The position numbers and the translations under genes were made by a program. A DNA stretch of 15,617 nucleotides from Parafilimonas sp. GTDB lineage: Bacteria > Bacteroidota > Bacteroidia > Chitinophagales > Chitinophagaceae. Under the pieces are notes generated by a model that was not told where the DNA came from, did not search any database, and saw nothing but the letters and a program-made list of their open reading frames with translations. The stretch's first letter is position 1, and each line of letters opens with the position of its first letter. The DNA lies in contig JAICKT010000052.1 of the NCBI GenBank assembly GCA_025927795.1, positions 1-15,617 of the forward strand. The letters are read 5' to 3'. Positions 6,307 through 13,134 of this stretch are shown piece by piece.

Positions 6307-7842
6307 TTATGGATTATTGTTGTTATCCTGATCGTTATTGTTACCGCTTGAATCATTATCTATACTCAAAGGATAACCATAAGTTCCGTCATAACCAGGG
6401 TAAACACCTTCTAACTTTACAGTACCATGTGCGCTCTTAAGGATGGTTTTAAGATCATCAATATTATTTATATCTTGTCCATCCACACTTGTAATAATAA
6501 AACCTTCCTGCATGCGGGTATTCTTTAATAAACCGTTACCGATTTTTTTAACCTGAACACCGCCGCTTATATCATTTTTTTGCGCTGTTTGTTTGTCAAC
6601 CGTTACTAAATCAGCACCTAAATTATCAAATGCAGTTTCATTTTTTACAACTTCATAATTACCTGCTTTATTCTTTAATGTAAGTGAAGCAGTATATTCT
6701 TTTCCGTCTCTAACATAGGTAAGATTAATTTTATCACCTGGTTTGTAACGTGCTATCTGTTCCTGCAATTCTGGGCCGCTATTGATATCTACGTCATTAA
6801 TTTTAGTAACAAAGTCACCTTTTTTAATTCCGGCAGCCACCGCAGCGCCATCAGTTGCAACACCTGTAATAAATACTCCCGGACCGTCTTTAATGCCGTT
6901 AGCTTTTTTCTGTTCATCAGTTAGATCATCCGGTGCATAATTTATACCGATATATGCTCTTTGTACAGCACCAAATTTAATGAGATCATTTACCGCTTTC
7001 TTTACAATGTTAACCGGAATTGCATAAGAATAACCTGCATAAGAACCGGTTGGCGAAGCTATGGCTGAATTGATACCAATCAATTCTCCTTCAGTATTAA
7101 TAAGTGCACCACCACTGTTGCCAGGGTTTACTGCAGCATCTGTTTGAAGATAAGATTCTATTGCACGATCGCTTCTGTTTATACCAATACTTCTTGATTT
7201 TGCACTGATGATACCTGCCGTAACAGTTACATCAAGCGTTAGCGGATAGCCAACCGCCATTACCCATTGGCCGAGCTTAACATCGTCGCTGTTTCCATAT
7301 AACATGTAGGGTAAATTTGTTCCATTGATTTTTATTACAGCAAGATCTGTATTAGGATCAGCGCCTATAACAGTTCCTTTATAACTTTTACGGTTTGAAA
7401 GTGTAACATTAATATCACTCGCTCCATCTATAACATGATTATTGGTAACAATGTAACCATCATTGCTAATAATAACGCCACTACCACTCGCCTGCTGGTC
7501 GGGCATCGTCATAGATCTTGGTCCGCCAAAAAATTTGTAAAAAGGATCGTCATCTCCAAAGAGATCGCCAAAAGGATTATTGCTTCTTGAAGAAACAGTT
7601 CCACCTTTAATTTTTGTTTTTATATGAACAACCGCCGGCGTGGCAGAAGTAGCAGCAGCAGTAAAATCAGGAATCCCCGTGGGCGCATCCTTATCAAAAA
7701 AACCGGCATAGTTTACAGGAACTTTTCCTTCGGTTTGTACTGTTGTTGACTGGTTGCGCAACCATGTGCCATAGCCCCAAATGCTTAATAGTGATGTAGC
7801 AATGCTGATGGCAACAATTAGAAATACATTTTTTAATTTCAT
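6307..7842 (-). CDS. degP: DegP/HtrA-family periplasmic serine protease with two PDZ domains
   Basis: A 511-residue Do-like (S1C) protease/chaperone that degrades or refolds damaged envelope proteins. An N-terminal hydrophobic stretch (residues 5-22) lacks an obvious signal-peptidase site, so it may be a membrane anchor. The protease domain (about 60-285) carries the triad His136 (VTNNHVID), Asp166 (NTDLAVIKI) and Ser243 (NPGNSGGAL). PDZ1 spans about 290-390 (RAYIGINY..., GVFITGV, GIKKGDFVTKIND) and PDZ2 about 405-482 (GVQVKKIGNG, GFIITSVDGQDINN). A segment at about 83-115 holding acidic, Phe- and Gly-rich residues (FGDLFGDDDPFYKFFGG) corresponds to the LA-loop region of DegP. The protein ends in a low-complexity tail rich in Asn, Asp and Ser (494-511). 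The gene is monocistronic by appearance, diverging from the flavoprotein gene and ending at an intrinsic terminator. Envelope-stress control is likely from the family, but no operator is proven. Confidence 0.93.
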   Translation of the reverse strand: MKLKNVFLIVAISIATSLLSIWGYGTWLRNQSTTVQTEGKVPVNYAGFFDKDAPTGIPDFTAAATSATPAVVHIKTKIKGGTVSSRSNNPFGDLFGDDDPFYKFFGGPRSMTMPDQQASGSGVIISNDGYIVTNNHVIDGASDINVTLSNRKSYKGTVIGADPNTDLAVIKINGTNLPYMLYGNSDDVKLGQWVMAVGYPLTLDVTVTAGIISAKSRSIGINRSDRAIESYLQTDAAVNPGNSGGALINTEGELIGINSAIASPTGSYAGYSYAIPVNIVKKAVNDLIKFGAVQRAYIGINYAPDDLTDEQKKANGIKDGPGVFITGVATDGAAVAAGIKKGDFVTKINDVDINSGPELQEQIARYKPGDKINLTYVRDGKEYTASLTLKNKAGNYEVVKNETAFDNLGADLVTVDKQTAQKNDISGGVQVKKIGNGLLKNTRMQEGFIITSVDGQDINNIDDLKTILKSAHGTVKLEGVYPGYDGTYGYPLSIDNDSSGNNNDQDNNNNP

Positions 7843-8156
7843 TTTCTGTTCTGTTTAAATCTTTTAATCTGGCTCAATAAATGTGCCTTTCTGATTACAA
7901 AGTAACGAAGCTGTTTAAACGTCAGTTCATAACAAAAAACCATTTAACAAACATTTGACGAAGGTTCTCGTAGAACAAACGGTCTTCAAAGTTATGTTGA
8001 TTTTTTAAGAATAAAATCAGCAAAACCTATTGCTTAAAAAAACAAATAAATTCAGAACACTTCGTTGATTTATCTTTCCATGAATTTAATGATAATTAAA
8101 ATTAATACAAAGGGAAGATTGGTAACGCCAATATTTTATAACGGTAATACAGCTTG
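7843..8156. promoter_or_regulatory. Divergent intergenic region between degP and the flavoprotein gene
   Basis: A 314-bp A/T-rich gap with no convincing open frame; it must contain the promoters of both flanking genes. On the minus strand, TAACTTTG (7994-7987) matches the TAnnTTTG box exactly, but the nearest upstream TTG is 26 nt away, which is long, and the leader would be about 140 nt. On the plus strand, TATCTTTC (8071-8078) is a one-mismatch box about 80 nt before the flavoprotein start. A short palindrome, GTTCT-cgt-AGAAC (7964-7976), lies between the minus-strand box and the degP start and could be an operator. Confidence 0.4.
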
Positions 8157-9305
8157 ATGAAATCACACATTGATAATAATATGTTTGATGTAACAATTAT
8201 TGGTGCAGGACCTGCAGGATGTGCAACCGCATTGGCTTTGCAAGATTCAGGTTTGCGCGTCGCCCTTATTGATAAACATATTTTTCCGCGTGATAAGGTT
8301 TGCGGTGATGCCATTCCCGGCAGAGCGATAACATGCTTAAAAGAAATTTATCCTTCATTTTCTCAGGAGCTTGCTTTGCTTGATAAAAAATTAGTTACCA
8401 AATCCACTGCCTGTTTTTACAACAATAAAACCGTTGAATTTAATTGGGTGCAGGAGGCTTATACTTCAACGCGGATGGATTTTGACAATTTTCTTTTTTC
8501 AATCGTAAAAACAAAAACGCAAGTTGAAATTTTTGAAGGAATAGAGATTGGGGATATTACAAAAAGTGAAAATGGTTTTTATGTACATGCAAGAAATAGT
8601 AAAATTGTTTTTGCTACAATAATGATTATTGGTGCAGATGGAATAAACGGTATAACAGCAAAAAAACTTGCCGGCTATCAAATTGATAGAAAACATCATG
8701 TCGCATCAGTAAGAGCTTACTATAAAAATATTGATGATGTAAAAGAAACGCGAACAGAAATTTATTTTGATAAAAAATATTTGCCCGGTTACTTCTGGAT
8801 ATTTCCTTTGAAGGATAATGTTTCTAATGTTGGTTTTGGAATGTTGAGTGAAGATGTAGCACAAAAAAAAATAAACATAAAAAAATCTTTCTATGATTTT
8901 ATAGAACGTTCGCCAGCATTAAAAGAAAAATTTAAACCGGCAGAACAGGAAGGCAAGTTAATGGGATGTGGTTTGCCGCTCGGATCAAAATGGGTTAGTA
9001 TGTCGGGTGATAATTTTATATTAACCGGCGACGCAGCTTCATTAATTGACCCTGCAAGTGGTTCTGGAATTGGCAATGCAGTACTGAGCGGAAAACTTGC
9101 TGCAGAGCAAGTACTAAAATGTTTTGCTGAAAAAAATTTTAGCGCAAACTTTATTAAAGCTTACGATAAAAAATTATATAAAATGATTGGTGCAGAATTA
9201 AAGCGAAATGGTTTTGCATTAAAATATCTTTCAAGAATCCCCTTCTTTATTAATCTTGGATTTAGTTTAGGCAAGAGTAATTTTTTAAAGAAGTTTGTGA
9301 AATGA
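8157..9305 (+). CDS. FAD-dependent oxidoreductase of the geranylgeranyl reductase family
   Basis: A 382-residue flavoprotein of the p-hydroxybenzoate hydroxylase fold. The Rossmann FAD motif is IIGAGPAGCATAL (about residues 14-26), with Asp39 at the end of the second strand (ALIDK). PRDKVCGDAIPGR (about 44-56) matches the conserved PR-K-CG-E/D signature of geranylgeranyl reductase-like proteins. Mid-protein IIGADGINGIT (158-168) is the NAD(P)/FAD contact strand, and TGDAASLIDPASGSGIGNA (290-308) binds the FAD ribityl/pyrophosphate. The family reduces isoprenoid double bonds in chlorophyll, quinone or archaeal lipid pathways, or acts on polyenes and other substrates; the substrate here cannot be assigned. 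ATG at 8157 is chosen over the TTG at 8154. A second ATG at 8181 would start the protein directly at the Rossmann strand and is equally plausible. The gene appears monocistronic and converges on the esterase gene. Confidence 0.85.
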   Translation: MKSHIDNNMFDVTIIGAGPAGCATALALQDSGLRVALIDKHIFPRDKVCGDAIPGRAITCLKEIYPSFSQELALLDKKLVTKSTACFYNNKTVEFNWVQEAYTSTRMDFDNFLFSIVKTKTQVEIFEGIEIGDITKSENGFYVHARNSKIVFATIMIIGADGINGITAKKLAGYQIDRKHHVASVRAYYKNIDDVKETRTEIYFDKKYLPGYFWIFPLKDNVSNVGFGMLSEDVAQKKINIKKSFYDFIERSPALKEKFKPAEQEGKLMGCGLPLGSKWVSMSGDNFILTGDAASLIDPASGSGIGNAVLSGKLAAEQVLKCFAEKNFSANFIKAYDKKLYKMIGAELKRNGFALKYLSRIPFFINLGFSLGKSNFLKKFVK

Positions 9306-9334
9306 AGATTATTTCAATCTTAATTTATTAAGTA

Positions 9335-9367
9335 AAAGGGCAGCTTCAAAAACTGAAGCTGCCCTTT
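9335..9367. terminator. Bidirectional hairpin terminator between convergent genes
   Basis: AAAGGGCAGCTTCA (9335-9348) and TGAAGCTGCCCTTT (9354-9367) are perfect reverse complements around a 5-nt loop (aaaac). This 14-bp stem lies 29 nt after the flavoprotein stop and 24 nt after the hydrolase stop in their respective directions. The T-tails are short: CCCTTTACTATT on the plus strand and CCCTTTTACTT on the minus strand. A-tracts at one end pair with T-tracts at the other, the usual design of bidirectional terminators. Confidence 0.88.
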
Positions 9368-9391
9368 ACTATTAATTATAAGGGGTACTAT

Positions 9392-10246
9392 TTAGCGTTT
9401 GTCTTTTTTGAAAGAGAGCATCCATTCATAGATATTTTTTCCATTTTCTTTATAGTTAGGATCAGTTGCTTTCGTCCATGCATTATGAGAGCTTGCACTG
9501 AACAAGGTTAATTTAGCAGGTATAACAGGCTTATAATCATTTATGTATTTTACGTAATCAACGCTATACCATGAAGGTACAGTAGGATCGTTATCATTAT
9601 GAAAAGCCCACGTTGCTATATTATCTTCTGCGATATCTTTTCCTTTTTCTGTAGTAGGCCACGATGCACCGGCTATTGGCACAATAGCAGTTATACGTTT
9701 TCCCAGGTTCCATGCATAATCCCAGGTTCCTCCACCGCCCATGCTCAGTCCGCATATATATTCTCTCGAAATTTTTATCCTGTAATTTTTTTCTGCATAA
9801 TCAAGCATAGCATTTATGTCAGCAGGTTGAGGCCAAGCTTTAAATTGCGGAGAAAGAACAATGAATTGAAAAGTAGTATCATTTACAGTAAAGTTTGATG
9901 GAAACGTACCTTCACTAATCAATTTTGGGATGGCATTATTTGACACTCTCTGTAAGTCCGAAAGAGTTCCATTACCCATTTCACCTTGCCCGTGTAAATA
10001 AATAATTAAAGGGTAGTGCTTGTTAGGATGATCTGCATAATGTGCCGGTAATGCTTCAAGGTATCCGCCAATATTAGCATTTACTGTTTCAGATATGCTC
10101 TTTTGCACCGTTTTTCCGGTTTCAGTGTACATGTCACTTTCATTTGAACTTGTTACACTGGTTGAAGTTAGAGCACTCTCTTTTTGACAAGAGATAATTA
10201 ATGTAACAATAAATAATGCTGTTACACCGAGGAATGATTTTTTCAT
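9392..10246 (-). CDS. Alpha/beta-hydrolase lipoprotein, predicted esterase (COG4099-like)
   Basis: A 284-residue lipoprotein. The signal peptide with lipobox LIIS-Cys20 is clear, and the residues after it (CQKES) resemble the export signal that places Bacteroidota lipoproteins on the cell surface. After a Ser/Thr-rich linker (about 25-50), the hydrolase domain starts near residue 60. It shows YPLIIYLHGQGEMGNG (78-93) as the oxyanion-hole strand, ICGLSMGGGG (164-173) with nucleophile Ser168, HNDNDPTVP (216-224) with probable acid Asp220, and SSHNAW (252-257) with catalytic His254. This layout is that of predicted esterases/peptidases related to polyhydroxybutyrate depolymerase and feruloyl esterase folds, often active on acylated polysaccharides. 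The substrate is unknown and no sugar-utilisation genes are adjacent. It is transcribed alone on the minus strand, 182 nt downstream of the RDD gene. Confidence 0.87.
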   Translation of the reverse strand: MKKSFLGVTALFIVTLIISCQKESALTSTSVTSSNESDMYTETGKTVQKSISETVNANIGGYLEALPAHYADHPNKHYPLIIYLHGQGEMGNGTLSDLQRVSNNAIPKLISEGTFPSNFTVNDTTFQFIVLSPQFKAWPQPADINAMLDYAEKNYRIKISREYICGLSMGGGGTWDYAWNLGKRITAIVPIAGASWPTTEKGKDIAEDNIATWAFHNDNDPTVPSWYSVDYVKYINDYKPVIPAKLTLFSASSHNAWTKATDPNYKENGKNIYEWMLSFKKDKR

Positions 10247-10428
10247 AATAAAGGAATTTTAATTGGATTTTAATTTTTAACGTCAATAATTTAGCCAAAA
10301 CCATGCTAAAAAATCAAATAGCCTAAAATTTCTACAAAAAAGGATAAAAAAAGCCGATTTGGTGATTGAAAGCCACAGATTGGGTAAATAACTAACGGAT
10401 GTTTGTTGCGGGTAAAGTTATATTTATA

Positions 10429-11175
10429 TCAATTCTTATTAGAAAAATAATTATAATCTTTAAGCAAGGTTTCAAGAAATTCAACTGGCTCCTGGTAGTC
10501 TGAAATATTTAAAACACTTCTTATTTTTTCGCTCATGCGGGCAGCAATATCAAATGTATTGTAACGTCTGCAATTATTCAACACACCTTTTATAGTGTTC
10601 ATATCGCGATCACTTAAACGCATTACTTCTTTAAAGCGCGGTTTATATTCTTCACTTAGTTCAAAGAAAACCGTATCGTCGATATCAGTTTCAATTTTTG
10701 TTTTTATAATTAGTGTGCCTGCAGCCATATCACCGAGCCGCTGGTTTTTTTTACTAAGTATTACAGAAAGCAATCCACCCAGGCATAGTGTAAAAGCAAA
10801 ATCAACAGGGCGCAAAAGCCAGCGTATTAAATATTGATGAATTGCAGGTCTGCCTCCATTTTCACCAATAACTTTTATACCAATTATTTTTTTGCCGATA
10901 CTTTGGCCATTCATTACCGTTTCAAAAAAAAGATGATAAATTAATATTGGCACATATAACAATAAATACACTGCAGACATGTTGTATAAAAAAGGCATGT
11001 TATTATCAGATGGTTTATGGCTTGCAGAAAACTGCGCCATTACATACCTGAATATTATGCTGTACGCATAAATAATTGCAAAATCAATCACCCATGCAAA
11101 AAGTCTTTTATGAAATTCCGGCGTTTCAAATTCAAGGTCAATATTAAAGCTGGTGGAAATCTTGATTTTTTCCAT
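10429..11175 (-). CDS. RDD-family membrane protein with a cytosolic C-terminal extension
   Basis: A 248-residue membrane protein. ATG at 11175 (MEKIKIS...) is the preferred start; a TTG two codons upstream is unlikely. The RDD domain covers about residues 18-158. Arg24 and Asp31 lie in the first helix (KRLFAWVIDFAIIYAY), further helices are at about 67-84 and 121-141, the GQSIGKKIIGIKVIGENGG turn is at 90-108, and the conserved QRLGDMAAGT motif with Asp149 is at 146-155. The remaining about 90 residues are charged and predicted helical, longer than a minimal RDD protein. RDD proteins are integral membrane proteins of mostly unknown role (one group has been linked to ion transport). The gene is divergent from the SpoIIM-DUF4129-DUF4350-MoxR-DUF58 operon across 56 bp, an arrangement that recurs in Bacteroidota and suggests it works with that operon. 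Confidence 0.87.
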   Translation of the reverse strand: MEKIKISTSFNIDLEFETPEFHKRLFAWVIDFAIIYAYSIIFRYVMAQFSASHKPSDNNMPFLYNMSAVYLLLYVPILIYHLFFETVMNGQSIGKKIIGIKVIGENGGRPAIHQYLIRWLLRPVDFAFTLCLGGLLSVILSKKNQRLGDMAAGTLIIKTKIETDIDDTVFFELSEEYKPRFKEVMRLSDRDMNTIKGVLNNCRRYNTFDIAARMSEKIRSVLNISDYQEPVEFLETLLKDYNYFSNKN

Positions 11176-11231
11176 AAACAATTGGCTGAAAGATAAACTA
11201 ATTATAATTTCCGTTTCAAAAACAAAACAAA
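11176..11231. promoter_or_regulatory. Compact divergent promoter region (RDD gene / SpoIIM operon)
   Basis: Only 56 bp separate two opposite starts, so both promoters must overlap or sit close. On the minus strand, TTG (11219-11217), 21 nt, then TATCTTTC (11195-11188) fits the Bacteroidota promoter layout with one mismatch and would leave a leader of only a few nucleotides before the RDD ATG. On the plus strand, TTG (11182-11184), 20 nt, then TAATTTCC (11205-11212) is a weaker match that would give a leader of about 12-15 nt. If both are used, the two promoters occupy the same DNA face-to-face. Confidence 0.35.
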
Positions 11232-12203
11232 TTGCGTGAAGCCCTTTTTATAAAACGCAACAGGCAGCGTTGGAAACAGATTCAGGATAATCCAAGTAAT
11301 CATCCCGATGAAATGGCGAAAGAGTTTACTCAACTTGTTGAAGACTTAGGCTATAGCAAAACATTTTATCCCATTAGTAAAACCACACATTATTTAAACG
11401 GTGTTGCAGCAACAAAATATTTTGCAATTTATCAGAATAAAAAAGAAAACAGCAGCCGGATAATCAGTTTCTTTAAAATTACCTTGCCCCTTATCATTGC
11501 AAAACATCATCGTATTTTATTAATCAGTTTTTGCCTTTTTATTGTATTTGTAAGTATTGGTTTTTTTTCTGCTAAAACTGATGAAAACTTTGTGCGGCAA
11601 ATTCTCGGCGATGGCTATGTTGATATGACTTTGCAAAATATTAAAGAAGGCCACCCGTTTGGTGTGTATGGGTATGGTAACGAGTTTCTTTCTTTTATTT
11701 ATATTTTCATTAATAACATGTATGTATCGCTAATGGAATTTGGCGGCGGTATTTTGTTGGCTTATCCATCAATACATAGTTTAATGTACAATGCTGTAAT
11801 GGTTGGCGTATTTGAAAATATGTTTTACAATAATGGCTTATTGCAAAATAGCCTGCTTACAGTTATGATTCATGGAACACTTGAACTTTCAACATTTGTA
11901 ATTTCCGCCACATCCGGAATTGTGCTTGCAAAAAGCTGGATGTTTCCCGGCACAATTAAACGTATAGATGCACTGCGGCAAGGCGCTAAAGAAGGAGTTA
12001 TTATTGCTTTATCAAATGTGCCAATGCTTTTTCTTGCGGCATTTTTTGAAGGATTTATAACACGTCACACAGATATGCCTTTATGGTTGAAATTATTCAT
12101 TATAACACTTTCGTTATTTATAGTAATAGGTTATTTTATTATTTACCCTATTCGTCTTAAAAGAAAATTAATCTTACTTAAAACCAAACATGCTGCAGTT
12201 TAA
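11232..12203 (+). CDS. SpoIIM-like integral membrane protein (stage II sporulation protein M family, DUF95)
   Basis: A 323-residue membrane protein, first gene of the plus-strand operon. The start is TTG at 11232. The frame is closed by TAA at 11205-11207 with no ATG between, and the next ATG would remove 27 residues of a well-formed N-terminus (MREALFIKRN...). Residues 1-90 are cytosolic and charged. Hydrophobic helices follow at about 94-113, 152-178, 185-197, 208-235, 254-275 and 284-305. The family's HG-x-x-E motif is present as HGTLELST (214-221), followed by AxxSG (226-229), and FFEGFITRH (271-279) is the second recognisable motif. In Bacillus, SpoIIM is a membrane scaffold for the SpoIID/SpoIIP peptidoglycan hydrolases during engulfment. 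In non-sporulating Bacteroidota its role is unknown. Its 3' end overlaps or nearly touches the next gene. Confidence 0.88.
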   Translation: MREALFIKRNRQRWKQIQDNPSNHPDEMAKEFTQLVEDLGYSKTFYPISKTTHYLNGVAATKYFAIYQNKKENSSRIISFFKITLPLIIAKHHRILLISFCLFIVFVSIGFFSAKTDENFVRQILGDGYVDMTLQNIKEGHPFGVYGYGNEFLSFIYIFINNMYVSLMEFGGGILLAYPSIHSLMYNAVMVGVFENMFYNNGLLQNSLLTVMIHGTLELSTFVISATSGIVLAKSWMFPGTIKRIDALRQGAKEGVIIALSNVPMLFLAAFFEGFITRHTDMPLWLKLFIITLSLFIVIGYFIIYPIRLKRKLILLKTKHAAV

Positions 12204-12234
12204 GAATTGTAATGCCGTTGTTTTTATACATGAT

Positions 12235-13134
12235 ATGATAAAACAGTTTGCATGTTTTTATAGAAAGACTGCTTTAAAGAATTTTCTTATTTTCTTATTG
12301 ATATTAATTGCTTATAAATCGAACGCACAAAGGGACACAACTGTTGTTGATACAGTTAGCATGTCAAATATTGATTCATTAACATCGCCGGAAACTGATG
12401 AATATGTTGATACAACTGTAAAGCATATTTATGATACTTCAGAATATTTTTTTAATTGGAAAGACAGCAATCAAACGCTTTACACAACAAATAAAATAGC
12501 ACAGCGACATTTAGTTGATAATGATGTAAAGCAATTAAAGAATCAGAAAGATTTTTGGTATGTGCCTGCAATTGAAAAAATTGAGGTCAGATTAAAAACA
12601 GATGCGGCTTTTAGAGATAGCTTACTTAAAGCAGGTAACAATGCAATAACTGATGAAAATAAAAAAGATTTCACACAACAAACCTGGTTCCATTTTATTG
12701 TTTGGTTTATTATAATAAGTGTTTTCCTCGGCGCGATAATTTATTTCTTATTGCAGAATAAAATCAGCTTCTTTTCCAAAGAAGCTGCATCATCTTCTCA
12801 AAGTTTGAAGACAGATGCACATGAAGATATTTTTAATTTGGCTTATCAAGATCGTATAAAGAAAGCAGAAACAGAGCAAAATTATCGTGTTGCTGTACGA
12901 TTAATATTTCTGCAAACATTAAAATTGTTAAGCGATACAAATCACATAAAATATCAACCCGATTATACAAACCTTAATTACCTGCAGCAATTACATCTAT
13001 CAAATTTGTATAATGATTTTTCAAAAGTTACACGCAGTTATGAATATGTATGGTATGGAAAGTTTGAAATTTCATCCGAAGCTTATGCAGTAGTAAAAAA
13101 AGATTTTCTCATGCTTCAAAATAAAATTGTGTGA
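12235..13134 (+). CDS. DUF4129-domain single-pass membrane protein
   Basis: A 299-residue protein from the ATG at 12235, chosen because it gives a normal signal peptide (positively charged start, hydrophobic FLIFLLILIAY, then SNAQ at about residues 29-32). An in-frame ATG at 12190 would overlap the SpoIIM gene by 14 nt and give an unusually long n-region; it remains possible. The periplasmic part (about 33-150) is Asp/Thr-rich and without known motif. A membrane helix spans about 152-173 (FHFIVWFIIISVFLGAIIYF). The cytosolic C-terminal region (about 198-290) matches the DUF4129 pattern: repeated Ala/Arg helices (NYRVAVRLIFLQTLKLL), a YQPDYTN segment where the T-x-x-E/L-x-Y element sits, and a Y-E-Y-V-W-Y-G motif near 269-275. 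DUF4129 is often attached to transglutaminase-like membrane proteins and found beside MoxR/DUF58 genes. Its last codon overlaps the next gene's start. Confidence 0.82.
   Translation: MIKQFACFYRKTALKNFLIFLLILIAYKSNAQRDTTVVDTVSMSNIDSLTSPETDEYVDTTVKHIYDTSEYFFNWKDSNQTLYTTNKIAQRHLVDNDVKQLKNQKDFWYVPAIEKIEVRLKTDAAFRDSLLKAGNNAITDENKKDFTQQTWFHFIVWFIIISVFLGAIIYFLLQNKISFFSKEAASSSQSLKTDAHEDIFNLAYQDRIKKAETEQNYRVAVRLIFLQTLKLLSDTNHIKYQPDYTNLNYLQQLHLSNLYNDFSKVTRSYEYVWYGKFEISSEAYAVVKKDFLMLQNKIV

Noticed and set aside
11232..12203. SpoIIM as evidence of a sporulating organism
   Set aside because: SpoIIM-like proteins are widespread in non-sporulating bacteria including Bacteroidota, and no other sporulation gene is present.
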